From Mesorhabditis belari (lineage: Eukaryota; Nematoda; Chromadorea; Rhabditida; Rhabditidae): a stretch of 64,000 bases of DNA. The notes beneath the pieces are model-generated. The model had not been told where the DNA came from and searched no databases. It worked only from the letters and a program-made list of their open reading frames with translations. Position 1 is the first letter of the stretch; every line of letters begins with the position of its first letter. Positions 15,001 to 24,459 of this stretch are shown piece after piece. Position numbers and translations under genes: made by a program. Location of the stretch: the NCBI GenBank assembly GCA_958450365.1, contig CAUEEP010000222.1, forward strand, positions 62,001 to 126,000, written 5' to 3'.

Positions 15001-18000
15001 ACTAGGAAGTACTAGGAAGTACTAGGAAGTACTAGACAGTACTAGGCAGTACTAGGCAGTACTAGGCAGTACGGGTACTAGGCAGTACGGGTACTAGGCA
15101 GTACGGGTACTAGGCATCTAGTACAGCTAGTACATCTAGTACATCTAGCCCTAGGCATCTAGTACCCCTAATACCCCTAGTCCTAGAGATCTACTACTCC
15201 TAAGCTAATACTGAGTTCCCCAACCACTCCAAACACTCCAGCCACTCCAAACATCTTTCTGATGCACTCAAATCCATCTGTGCATGCCAGATGGAGTGTT
15301 TTTGAGTTCAAAGTACGCAGAAAGTACATCAAAATTGTGGAAAATTGTGCAGAAAGTGTCTGGGTGCTTTGCGAAAAACTCAAATTGCACTCAAAAATGT
15401 GCAATCGACGGCCTTCTAGTGCAGTGGACTCCAGATTGACGAATCGTCTGGTTTAGTCACGCAATTTCTCGCTAGAAATCATGATTCAGTGCGCTAGAAG
15501 GCTTGCGTCTCCAGAGCAGGGCAGAATTGTGAAAAATGAGTGCAATAGTAGCCCTTCTGACGTGCTGAACTCCAGATCGAAGATTTCTGGTGGTTTTAAT
15601 TGGCTACAGTAGCAAAAAAAGAGGTTAAACCATAGGCTTAGAGCAATTTAAGCAATTTTGGCTATGATCACAAAAAGAAAATGGGAAAATGAGAAAACGG
15701 TGTGCGCGATGCACTGAAGCGCGACAAATGCATAGGAAAAAGGCCAAAAAGAAGAAAAAGCCCAATAATCCCACCAGAATACACAAAGACAAACCAAATA
15801 ACGAACAAAGAATGGGAAATGGCTGACTGAGGTTGACCCGAGCGAGAGATGAGCGAGAGCTGAGCGAGAGCTGAGCGAGAGCTGAGCGAGAGCTGAGCGA
15901 GAGCTGAGCGAGAGATGAGCGAGAGATGAGCGAGAGCTGAGCGAGAGCTGAGTGAGAGCTGAGCGAGAGCTGAGTCAATGATCTGTTTTTGGTTCAACTC
16001 GAGAGCTCTTGAAGCTCTAGATCTAACCAGAGACTAAAATGAGTCTCGATTTATCCAAGCCAGAGCAAGGCTTAGACTTTTGCGTAGTTTCCGCGTTTTT
16101 TCAACGGGTCCTTACGCTTTCGGGTATTCGGCAATCACCGCCAACTTTGAAAGCCTATAACTTCTTCCAGAGACAATATTTTTCCTAACTTTTTATATCA
16201 TTTTAAAGAGGACATTTCAGGCTTTCAAATGATACCAAATAGAGCTTAATTGGATAATCGAGTCCAAGAAAATCAGTCCCAACTCTGAGCAACTCTGAGC
16301 TGAGAAATGAGGTCTATCTCGGGGTGTTATCTTGCCTTGTTTATTTGGGAAAGAAAAATCCAATCAAACTCTATTTGGTATCATTTGAAAGCCTGAAATC
16401 TCCTCTTTACAATGATATAAAAAGTTAAGAAAAATATTATCTCTGGAAGAAGTTATAGGCCTTCAAAGTATAACGATTCGTACAAAATACCCGGATTTCT
16501 CCAAAGTACCCGGATTCTTTAAAAAAAATACCCGGAAACTACACAAGAGCCAAGGCTTGTTCTAAGCCTGACTCTGGCCTTGATCTAACTCTGACAGCCT
16601 ACTCCAATACAGAACTGGATTGCTGGCTTGAGACCTATTCTGGACCTAGACCTTCTAGAGACCTAATCCTAAATTTTGCTTTGAACTTGTCCTCTCTCCT
16701 AGACTTATCCCAAAGCTTGTAGCTCAAAGCTGTTCAAAGTTTGACCTTACGGGCTAGCCTAAACAGCGTTGACCTTGATCTACTTTGCCTGTTATGACCT
16801 GATCTTGTTCAGTCTGAATCTGGCCCGGGATCTTCCGGGATCGCAGCCGGATCGCAGCCAAATTCCAACAGGAGTCATTGCCAGATGAATCATTTTTATA
16901 GTTTTCTTTGATCTGGAAGGCACACTATGAGATAAAACTGGCAAAATTGAAAATCGATTCAATTTTGACATTATTGCGTAATTGAACCGAGACCAAGGCC
17001 TGAAATCCGGATTTTTCTATAGAAATTTGTATAGTTTCTATAGTTTCCTTTGATCTGGAACGCACACTATCGGCTCCAACTGTACAAATGACGATCCAGA
17101 CGGTTTGAAGAAATTGCGTAATTGAACCGAGACTAAGACCGGAAACCCGGATTTTTCTATAGAAATTTGTATAGTTTTGATTGTTTTCTTTGATCTGGAA
17201 CGCACACTATCGGCTCCAACTGTACAAATGACGATCCAGACGGTTTGAAGAAATTGCGTAATTGAACCGAGACCAAGGCTTGAAACCCGGATTTTTCTAT
17301 AGGAACTTGTATAGTTTTGATTGTTTTCTTTGATCTGGAACGCACACTATGAGCTCCAACTGTACAAATGACGATCCAGACGATTTTGGAGGAATTGCGT
17401 AATTGAACCGGTCAAACAGTCAAACAGTCAAATCTCCTGGGTCCAATCTGCCATAATCTAAGCTGGCCTAGTGTCCTAGTCCTGGCCAAATGCTGGAATG
17501 AATCTGATCACCAGACCTGACACCGATCAGACCAATCTGACCATCTAGCTCTAGTTTAATCTGGTTTGACGATGTGGATTTCTTGAAAAAGCCAAATCTT
17601 TGTCTGGCTCTTGATCGATTCAAGACTTTACTCCTTTACTAAACAGAACAAGAACAAGAACAAGAACAAGATCAAGAAGTTATTCGACAATTTTGAGCCT
17701 GAGCCTAGCCTCACCTCTACTGTTCATCAATCGTGGCACGCCGAGTCTCTCAGCTACAGTAAACGCGTTTTCGATCCGTTCCAAGCCGCTCATTTCGCTG
17801 ATTTCCGACATTTTCACGAGTTTTGGACTAAACACTTTTGTACTTTGTGCCTTTGAGCGCAAAGGTCTTTAAACGCATCTTCTTTGGCACACGGCTCTGT
17901 TTAAGCCAGTGTGCTAGAAGACGTGCGTTTCCACACCTAAAAACCTACTCAAAGTTGTGCAGCAAAATGTTAAATGCGTGCCCGTCGCGCCACGATGACG

Positions 18001-21000
18001 TGAAATCGTTGACGTTAACTTCTGGATAAGCTTTGCACACATCCATGCACCACATTCGCATCGCGTCTTGCACCTAGGCAATCGAGTTTACAGAGATTTG
18101 CGCACCTAGTTAGAACAGCGCGAACGAATAGGGCTTGAAGGCTTCAAAAGTTTGCTCTTGGGGGACTCGTACTCAAGCTAAAGCTCAAGCTAGGCTTAGG
18201 CTTAGGCTCAAGCTAAGGATCAATCCAAGGCTCAAGCTAGGCTCAAGCTTAGGCTTAGGCTTAGGCTTAGGCTTAGGCTTAGGCTTAGGCTTAGGCTTAG
18301 GCTAAGGCTCAAGCTAAGGCTCTAGCTAAGGCTCTAGCTAAGGCTCTAGCTAAGGCTCTAGCTAAGGCTCAAGTCAAGGCTTCATAGTTCAGCAAGCTAG
18401 CAAACTATCCGCTAGATCAGTGAAGCCATTTGAATCCTTCTTTATTGTGGCAGAAAAGTCCGAAATTAAGGAAATCTCTATCCTAGATTCCTTTTCTTGT
18501 TTGTTACTATTCTTTACAGATTTAAAATCAGCATTGCCGATTCTATGAGAGCCTAAGTCTGAGCCTGAACCTGAGTCTAAGCCTGAGTCTGAGCTGAAGC
18601 CAAGCTGAAGCCAAGCCAAAGCCAAGCCTGAGCCAAGCCAAAGCCAAGCCTGAGCCAAGCCTAAGCCAAGCCTAAGCTAAGCCGAAGTCAAGCCTAAGCC
18701 AAGCCTAATCCAAGCCTAATCCAAGCCTAATCCAAGCCTAGGCCAAGTCTAAGCCAAGCCTAAGCCAAGTCTAAGCCAAGTCTAACCCAAGCCGAAGCCA
18801 AGCCAAGCCTAGGCCAAGCCTAAGCACAAAGCTATTCTCAACTTCGAGCTGGTCTCATTGTTAGCTAATCCTGGTCCAACTCCGGTTGAACTTGGCTTGA
18901 CCGACTGCAGTTCAGGCTAAAGTTGCTTCAACCAAGCTTCAGCTTAGCCTTCAGCCAAGCCTACCCAACTTCAGCCTGAACCTCTCCAGGGTCCAACTTA
19001 TCCCAATCCACCTCAACAAACTCACTTTTTCCCGCTTCAACGGCTCGGGGGCCATACGTTGCCAGTACAAGTGCAGAATGCACCACCACATTTGGAGAAC
19101 CGCCTTTTGCAAGTGTTCCGTCAACTCGCTGGGTGTTAGCTGAATAGTTACACTGGCTGAAGTTCTTAGCTTTCTAGCTTTAGTTCTTGGCCAATGTTCT
19201 AGCTTTAGTTCTTGGTCTTTTGCTTGAACCTCCAGAACTCTGAAATAAACCGACTTTTGTCCCGAAAACGCCTAACTCGTTGATGATCGTCTGGAAGAAT
19301 TCGTAGCGAGATGGGGCGCTGATCTGAAAATGTCTTGTACTTGCTTGTCTTGTCTTGCTCAAATTCGGAAACGCTCGCTTTCTAATGCACTGAATTCTTT
19401 AGTTTCTTTAGTTTCTTATGACTTTCATGTCAATGACTACTGTAGAAATGAACAGTCTTTAAAAAACACTGAAAGGGCTTTGAATCGGATTACGACAGTT
19501 GTAGTCTCAACGTTTCAAAGGTTGGCCAAGCCAGGGGATGGCCGGAGTCCTAAATTTGACTCTGGTTTCAGCCTTGGTCCAACCCTAGCCTAATCTAACT
19601 AATTTGAAGCCTAGTTCGCTCGCAAAATGAACCTAAGCCTGCTCTAACGATCTGGACGACTACAGCCCGACCCGAGTCTGCTAGAGTCTACAGGACGCTA
19701 GCTCTACAGGACGCTAGCTCTACAGGACGCTAGCTCTACAGGACGCTAGCTCTACAGGACGCTAGCTCTACAGGACGCTAGCTCTACAGGACGCTAGCTC
19801 TACAGGACGCTAGCTCTACAGGACGCTAGCTCCAGTACCCTACTCTACAGGACGCTAGATCCAGTATCCTAGCTCTACAGGACGCTAGCTCCAGTACCCT
19901 AGCTCGACAGTAAACCTACAGTAACCTAATCTTGTTCTTTCCCAACTTTTAACAGCGCCAACTTAGCCTATGGTAGGATTGAAAAGAAACAGCGGAGTAC
20001 CAAGTGCAACCTCCACAGTGCACCGTAGGAACAAGCCACCGAACCAAATGGGAACCAAATGGGATCCTAATCGGAACCGAATGGGAACCTAAGTCTACAG
20101 TACTCTAGCTCTACAGTGAGCCTACAGGATTGAAAAGGTACAGCGGGGTACTGTAAAGAGAGTACTATAAGCAATATTGTAACCAATTTTCCCCACCGCT
20201 GCATTGCCGGTGATTCGGCTGATCGCTTTGGCGACAATGTTCGGATCGGCCAACTCCCTTGGCTCTCGAGGCGCCTCATCGCCCAAAATGATCCCCACCC
20301 AACGCACGAAAACATTCTCTTGGAGCTCGTGCTTCTCGTCTAAAAGTTGTAATTTGTTTGGAAAGGAAATTACTGTACTCATTTCTTAAAGTACACCTTG
20401 GCAATAGTCGTTGTACGTAGTTGGACACGGCAGTTCTTTTATGGGCTTGGAAAAGTAAAATCTGGTCGGCGCCAGGATTCGAATCCGCAACCTTTCGCTT
20501 AACTGGCGGTCAGCTACGCTTGCTGTTCTGCCAGTAGCTACCAGAGCTGCCAGTAGCTACCAGAGCTGCCAGAGCTGCCAGAGCTGCCAGTTGCTGCCAG
20601 AGCTGCCAGAGCTGCCAGAGCTGCCAGAGCTACCAGAGCTACCAGAGCTACCAGAGCTGCCAGTAGCTACCAGAGCTGCCAGAGCTGCCAGAGCTGCCAG
20701 TTGCTGCCAGAGCTGCCAGAGCTGCCAGAGCTGCCAGAGCTACCAGAGCTACCAGAGCTACCAGAGCTGCCAGAGCTGCCAGAGCTGCCAGTTGCTGCCA
20801 GAGCTACCAGTTGCTGCCAGAGCTGCCAGAGCTGCCAGTAGCTGCCAGTAGCTACCAGAGCTGCCAGAGCTACCAGAGCTGCCAGAGCTGCCAGAGCTGC
20901 CAGAGCCTTATGCCTTACAATAGGCGCACTAGATAGCGCATACTATATTTTACAGTACGATGATACGCAGAAGCATTAAAACAGTACTCTTTACGTTAAT

Positions 21001-22514
21001 TTACTTTAATTTCTGATCAGTTTTGACTTTCGTAGTCGTTTTGGCTTTTTTCGCTTTTCGCTTTTCGCTTTTCGCTTTTTGCTTTTTGCTTTTGGCTTTT
21101 GGCTTTTAGCTCTTCGCTTTTCCCTTTTTACTTTTGGCTTTTCGTTTTTGGCTTTTCGCTTTTCGCTTTTCACTTTTTGATTCTTGTTTCTTGATGATTC
21201 TTGAAACGATCGGGTAACTGAGGTTAATCGAGTCGTCAAGCCATCAAAAGCCAAAAGCTTTGTCGCCGAGACAAAAATTAACCTCATTTTCGGAATCCCC
21301 ATAGTGAAAAATCATAGTTTACAGATTTTTACGCAAATCCGATGTTTCTCAGAGCGATTTAGCGAAATTCGGTAACTAAACCGAGATCAAGGCTTGACAT
21401 CCCGATTTTCTATGGGAATTCGAATAATTTACATAATTTTAGCCTATCTGGAACGCACACTATGAAATAAAACTGGAAAAATTGAAAATCGATTCGATTT
21501 TGACATTATTGGGTAACTGAACCGGGGTGGAGGGTGGCGGCTGGTTTGTTTGTTTGCTTCAAAGTGATTGTTTCAAACATGGAATGGCCAAGCTGGATGT
21601 CACAGTGGATTTTCGAAAAGAGAAAATTGTGATTTAAGCATTTTGGCCTGATTGCGTAACTGAACCGGACAGTGGCTGATCGAAATTTGGCATATCCTGG
21701 AACAAAGTGATTATTCCAAAAAATGGAATGGCCAAGCTGGATGTCACAGTAGGTTTTTAAAAAGAGAAAATTGTGATTTAAGCACTTTGGCCCGATTGGG
21801 TGACTGAACCGGGCAGTGGCTGACCGAAATTTGTGCATGTTCTGGAGGAAAGCTATGTTTCAAAGATGGAATGACCAATCTGGATGTCACAACAGCTTTT
21901 GAGAAAAATAAATTTCCGATTTAAACATTTTGGCCTGATTGGGTAACTGAACCGGGCAGTGGCTGATCGAAATTTGGCATATTCTGGAATAAAGTGATTG
22001 TTTGAAGTATGGAATGGCCAAACTGGATGTCACAGTAGGTTTTCAAAAAGAGAAAATTATGATTTAAGCATTTTGGTCTTATTGGGTAACGCCCGATCTC
22101 GGTTCAGTTACCCAATAATGTCAAAATTGAATCGATTTTTGATTTTTCCAGTTTTATCTCATAGTGTGCGTTCCAGATCAGATAAAAACTATGGAAATTA
22201 TTCGGATTCCCATAGAAAATCGGGATGTCAAGCCTTGATCTCGGTTTAGTTACCGAATTTCGCTAAATTGCTCTGAGAAACCTCGGATTTCGCTACAAAT
22301 TTGTAGACTAGAGTTTTTCGATATGGAGATACCGAAAACGAGCTGAATTTCGGTCATTTTATTAGAAAACTACGGTCGAATACTTTTTTACTAGAAAGAA
22401 TACTAGAAAAAAAAGTTTTTTTCTTGAAAACTTCTCACCTCGTTCGTTTCTTTCGCGTCTCTTTTCGTCTTTTTTCTTGACAGGCGCTGCAGCGGCGCTG
22501 CCCGAGAAAAGCAT
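33..22514 (-). CDS. dys-1: Dystrophin, 5' part (first 644 residues; continues beyond left edge)
   Basis: Dystrophin links cortical actin to the membrane dystroglycan complex in muscle. Twenty exons join in phase: 22514-22439, 20339-20197, 19323-19255, 19139-19026, 18073-17949, 17827-17715, 5266-5133, 4518-4438, 4136-3996, 3916-3842, 3240-3130, 3080-2989, 2657-2592, 2219-2124, 2057-1985, 1831-1748, 1449-1369, 672-599, 273-150, 92-33. The protein starts MLFSGSAAAAPVKKKDEK. A divergent CH1 covers about residues 26-134 (ENVFVRWV, ending LQMWWCILHLYW). CH2 covers about 135-240 (PEVNVNDFTSSWRDGHAFN, then LERIENAFTVAERLGV). A proline/serine-rich hinge runs to about 385. Spectrin repeats follow, with VLAWLLEAEEECAVL, LVNSRWERLR and ICLWAETRAQ matching repeats 1-3 of vertebrate dystrophin. 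Utrophin and dystonin are less likely because the hinge and repeat order fit dystrophin. The start rests on the exon-1 ATG whose last base completes the Asp codon of exon 2. Confidence 0.93.
310..415. repeat. Short tandem repeat, unit near aggccaaaacc
   Basis: This array lies in the dys-1 intron between exons 599-672 and 150-273. The unit is about 11-12 bp and imperfect. Reading frames seen on both strands here come from the repeat and are not genes. Confidence 0.8.
925..1265. repeat. Minisatellite, unit near gctggctactagacagaa
   Basis: The array lies in the dys-1 intron between 672 and 1369. Two interspersed variants (agacagaagctgg and agacagactagctgg) give units of about 18-20 bp. No coding potential is seen. 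Confidence 0.85.
1544..1582. other. Perfect hairpin in a dys-1 intron
   Basis: A 17-base arm, gtagctttcccagtccg, is followed by a five-base loop and its complement. It lies between dys-1 exons 1369-1449 and 1748-1831, in a stretch that repeats the motif gggaaagct several times. Confidence 0.7.
2240..2565. repeat. Low-complexity array of ggct / agctta units
   Basis: About 320 bp made of ggctggctggct and agcttagct steps fills most of the dys-1 intron between exons 2124-2219 and 2592-2657. It arose from short 4-10 bp units. Confidence 0.85.
3268..3462. repeat. Minisatellite, unit near caggctagtcaggc
   Basis: A 15-bp-scale array lies in the dys-1 intron 3241-3841. A second, degenerate array (units near tctagcttgg) occupies 3690-3770 of the same intron. 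Confidence 0.8.
4630..5095. repeat. 42-bp minisatellite
   Basis: About ten copies of a 42-bp unit lie in the dys-1 intron 4519-5132; the motif cctgtcat recurs at 4709, 4751 and 4793. Because 42 is a multiple of three, two plus-strand frames stay open and read as 14-residue repeats (for example LGLDSACHSW). The frames lie antisense within a dystrophin intron and look like a by-product of the repeat. Confidence 0.85.
5715..6480 (+). repeat. Satellite family A, about 143-bp monomers, six copies
   Basis: The core ggatgtcacag recurs at about 5738, 5881, 6025, 6168, 6311 and 6455, a spacing of 143-144 bp. Each monomer holds gggtaactgaaccgg followed by acagtggctga. Diverged copies of the same family occur at 7920-8190 (reversed), 9690-10070, 21570-22085 and 23740-24245. 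The array lies in the 12.4-kb dys-1 intron. Confidence 0.9.
7020..7145. repeat. 10-bp array, unit near caaccaaaat
   Basis: Short A-rich tandem repeats with the units caaccaaaat, caacgaaaat and gaaccaaaat, in the large dys-1 intron. A-rich or simple stretches follow at 7375-7430 (aaaagg) and 7565-7645 (aaaattgaccct). Confidence 0.75.
7745..8342. mobile_element. Inverted-repeat element carrying a reversed family A fragment
   Basis: The left end contains ccgagatcaagccctgaaat (from about 7755) and the right end its complement, followed by ctcggtttagtt, at about 8305-8340. The arms also share gaacgcacactatgag. The interior holds two reversed family A monomers. No transposase is seen, so this resembles a non-autonomous foldback element. 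Confidence 0.65.
8600..9250. repeat. Tandem duplication, about 319-bp unit, two copies
   Basis: The motifs ccagaaggcgagcg (8655 and 8974) and gtgcactcaa (8751 and 9070) are each repeated 319 bp apart. The copies are nearly identical by eye. No gene was recognised. Confidence 0.8.
9480..10220 (+). repeat. Family C end plus family A monomers
   Basis: The block begins with gggtaactaaaccgagacca, followed by a gaacgcacactatgag box. It then carries three family A monomers (ggatgtcacag near 9713, 9856 and 9999) and ends with gggtaactaagcc. It is laid out like the left half of the element at 21325-22297. Confidence 0.65.
10785..11660. repeat. 10-bp satellite, unit near aaaagccatt
   Basis: About 870 bp of a 10-bp unit with variants (taaagccatt, aaaagacatc, aaaagtcatc), in the large dys-1 intron. 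Some higher-order patterning is visible: aaaagtcatcaaaagtcatt recurs. No coding role is seen. Confidence 0.9.
11890..12430 (+). repeat. Satellite family B, about 141-bp monomers, plus orientation
   Basis: The box gaacgcacactat, or its variant with gaaggcac, recurs at about 11981, 12122, 12262 and 12403. Each monomer opens with a gtaaytgaaccgagatcaag-like junction. The array is mirrored by a reversed array at 13365-13865. Confidence 0.85.
12930..13108. repeat. 9-bp array, unit gatcaggaa
   Basis: About twenty copies of a 9-bp unit, with gattaggaa variants. Frames on both strands read as short peptide repeats (Arg-Lys-Ile on plus, Pro-Asp-Leu on minus) and are artefacts of the repeat. Confidence 0.88.
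13365..13870 (-). repeat. Satellite family B, reversed array
   Basis: Four monomers are in reverse orientation to those at 11890-12430, with the complement boxes atagtgtgcgttcc spaced about 140 bp. The inner ends also mirror each other: gggtaactaaac near 12632 faces gtttagttaccc near 13363. The two arrays form one large inverted repeat. Confidence 0.85.
14168..15175. repeat. 10-bp satellite, unit cagtactaga
   Basis: About 1 kb of a 10-bp unit, with aagtactagg variants that recur at irregular higher-order spacing. The right end degrades into gtacgggtactaggca and ctagtacatctagta motifs. It lies in the large dys-1 intron. Confidence 0.92.
15838..15975. repeat. 11-bp array, unit gagagctgagc
   Basis: About a dozen copies with gagagatgagc variants. 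Minus-strand frames read as Ser-Leu-Ala-rich repeats and are not regarded as coding. Confidence 0.88.
16081..16547. mobile_element. Foldback MITE-like element
   Basis: The ends are gtagtttccgcg (16083) and cccggaaactac (from 16529). Long complementary arms follow: aaagcctataacttcttcca on the left is mirrored by tggaagaagttatagg on the right. A further mirrored pair reads aatgataccaaatagag / ctctatttggtatcatt. About 465 bp, no coding capacity, in the large dys-1 intron. Confidence 0.8.
16860..17410 (+). repeat. Satellite family B, third array
   Basis: Four monomers of about 141 bp carry the gaacgcacactat box and the cgtaattgaaccgagac junction, in the same orientation as 11890-12430. It ends about 300 bp from dys-1 exon 17715-17827. 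Confidence 0.85.
18180..18380. repeat. Interstitial telomere-type repeat (TTAGGC)9 with degenerate flanks
   Basis: Nine perfect ttaggc units occupy 18249-18302. Around them are degenerate aaggctcaagct and aaggctctagct units. TTAGGC is the established nematode telomere repeat. The tract lies in a dys-1 intron, so it is internal. Confidence 0.9.
18540..18830. repeat. Degenerate array, unit near aagccaagcct
   Basis: About 290 bp of 10-12 bp units (aagccaagccta, aagccaagtcta) lies in the dys-1 intron between 18073 and 19026. It is similar in composition to the telomere-like tract just before it and could derive from it. Confidence 0.75.
19685..19905. repeat. 16-bp array, unit tacaggacgctagctc
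   Basis: About ten near-perfect copies followed by variants containing agctccagtaccc. It lies in the dys-1 intron between exons 19255-19323 and 20197-20339. Confidence 0.88.
20463..20516 (-). ncRNA. tRNA-like 3' half (weak)
   Basis: On the minus strand the segment reads like the 3' part of a tRNA: an anticodon-arm-like stretch, then ggattcgaatcc resembling a T-arm/B-box, then an acceptor-like end. No matching 5' half was found upstream, so at best it is a truncated or tRNA-derived relic. Confidence 0.25.
20520..20905. repeat. 9-bp array, unit gagctgcca
   Basis: About forty copies with gagctacca and gttgctgcca variants, in dys-1 intron 1. Plus-strand frames (Leu-Pro-Glu repeats, then Gln-Ser-Cys) come from the repeat. 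Confidence 0.9.
21025..21180. repeat. Simple repeat, unit near cttttcg
   Basis: A T-rich stretch of 6-9 bp units (cttttcg, cttttgg) lies in dys-1 intron 1. The minus-strand Lys-rich frame here is a repeat artefact. Confidence 0.75.
21325..22297. mobile_element. Composite inverted-repeat element with internal family A array
   Basis: The left arm contains gcgaaattcggtaactaaac followed by cgagatcaaggcttgacat. The right arm is its complement, ending near gctctgagaaacc. The mirrored arms are roughly 170-200 bp each and include the gaacgcacactatgag box. Between them lie about three 143-bp family A monomers in tandem. No transposase frame is seen. It is in dys-1 intron 1. Confidence 0.75.
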
Positions 22515-22624
22515 TTAGGGAATTTAGATTTCGAATTTAGAATTTCGAATTTCGAATTTGGAATTTAGAAAATTTAGAAAAAACAAAGAAAAAACCCTTT
22601 CTTTTCGTTCGAACCCTGAAATTT

Positions 22625-22660
22625 GAATATTAAATTAAATTAAATTAAATTAAATTAAAC
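22625..22660. repeat. Microsatellite (aaatt)n
   Basis: A short perfect run of aaatt units about 110-150 bp 5' of the dys-1 start codon (on the dystrophin strand). Confidence 0.7.
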
Positions 22661-22849
22661 TTCTAATTTTATTTGAAAGGCAAAAAGAAAAAGAAAAAGA
22701 AAAAAAGAAACAATTTGAGTAAAGTAGAAACGGGATACAATAGCTTATTTGGATAAAGTAAATCGATAAATCGTCGATAAATTGGTTTTGAAAAGACAGT
22801 GTAGATTTAGAAGAAAAGGGCATATTTTAGAAAGCACTATAGCTTCCTC

Positions 22850-23335
22850 TTGTATCGGCACTGAGAGACCGCTGTAGGCACTGAGAGGGCACTGTAGACA
22901 CTGAGAGGGCACTGTAGACACTGAGAGGGCACTGTAGACACTGAGAGGGCACTGTAGACACTGAGAGGGCACTGTAGACACTGAGAGGATACTGTAGACA
23001 CTGAGAGGGCACTGTAGACACTGAGAGACCGCTGTAGGCACTGAGAGGGCACTGTAGACACTGAGAGGGCACTGTAGACACTGAGAGGGCACTGTAGACA
23101 CTGAGAGGGCACTGTAGACACTGAGAGGGCACTGTAGACACTGAGAGGGCACTGTAGACACTGAGAGGGCACTGTAGACACTGAGAGGGCACTGTAGACA
23201 CTGAGAGGGCACTGTAGACACTGAGAGGATACTGTAGACACTGAGAGGGCACTGTAGACACTGAGAGACCGCTGTAGGCACTGAGAGGGCACTGTAGACA
23301 CTGAGAGGATACTGTAGACACTGAGAGGGCACTGA
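22850..23335. repeat. 20-bp satellite, unit gggcactgtagacactgaga
   Basis: About 24 copies; scattered variants (gaccgctgtaggca, ggatactgtagaca) recur with a higher-order pattern. It lies 340-820 bp upstream of the dys-1 start codon. All three minus-strand frames are open because the unit lacks stops, which creates false frames of 164-221 codons. Confidence 0.92.
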
Positions 23336-23739
23336 TTTACAGGCTTTTCTAAGGACACGTTTTAGAAAACAGCTTTGGAGAGGACTCAACTGTAGCCATG
23401 CATTGGGCAACTAAACCAGCGCTAATCTTTGAGCTTCCTTGAAAAGGGCTTTCTTCAAAAAGACTTATCACTTCACGATCAGTTGGGAAAACTGATGGGA
23501 AAACGAATTCAACGCGAAATTTAAAAAGCAGAAAGTTGTTTAGAAATGAAAGAGTGAGTGGCACTCGGGTGGTCGTTTTGAAATGAAACGGAAAAACGGG
23601 GGAAAGCAAGGGGGAAAATAAGGAGGAAAGCAAGAGGGAAAGATTTGAGGAAACGACACTTTTGAGGGGAGAAAAGTGATCGATTTGAGAGCAACGAAAA
23701 GAAAACATTCGTTAAACACTCGAGATAATTATGATTTTG

Positions 23740-24245
23740 AAAGTGATCGTTGCGAAAATGGAATGGCCAAACTGGATGTCACAGTGGGTTTTTAAAAAGA
23801 GAAAATTGTGATTTAAGCATTTTGGCCTGATTGTGTAATTGAACCGGACAGTGGCTGCTTGGAATTGGCAATATTCTAGAGGAAAATGATTGTTTCAAAG
23901 AAGGAGTGGCCAAGCTGGATGTCACAACAGCTTTTGAGAAAGATAAATTTGCGATTTAAACATTTTGGCCTGATTGGGTAACTGAACCGGACAGTGGCTG
24001 ACCGAAATTTGGCATATTTTGGAAAAAAGTGATTGTTTGAAGTATGGAATGGCCAAGCTGGATGTCACAGTGGGTTTTTAAAAAGAGAAAATTGTGATTT
24101 AAGCATTTTGGCCTGATTGGGTAATTGAACCGGACAGTGCCTGACCGAAATTTGGCATATTCTGGAGGAAAATGATTGTTTCAAAGAAGGAGTGGCCAAG
24201 CTGGATGTCACAGTGGGTTTTCAAAAAGAGAAAATCACGATTCAG
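23740..24245 (+). repeat. Family A monomers upstream of dys-1
   Basis: Four diverged 143-bp monomers (ggatgtcacag or ggatgtcacaa near 23774, 23918, 24061 and 24203) in plus orientation. They are followed by a short gattcaaacg-type repeat at 24385-24455. Confidence 0.8.
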
Positions 24246-24459
24246 GCTCACGATCTAGGCAAAAACAAGTACACTCATGGGGGTATCAAATTTTCAAAGA
24301 AAATTCAAATGATTTTGCGAGTTTTCTCTTATCTGGAGTGCACACTGTGAAATTCAGCGGCGAAAATTCAAAAAGCTATTCAATTCAAACGTTTGAAACG
24401 ATTCAAACGATTGAAACGATTGAAACGATTCAAAGCTATTCAAACGATTCAAAGCTATT

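Noticed and set aside
20591..20851. Leu-Pro-Glu repeat frame
   Set aside because: By-product of the 9-bp gagctgcca array in dys-1 intron 1.
22745..23410. Minus-strand frames of 164-221 codons rich in Leu, Ser, Val and Cys
   Set aside because: All three frames are open because the 20-bp repeat has no stops; there is no start context, splice structure or known motif.
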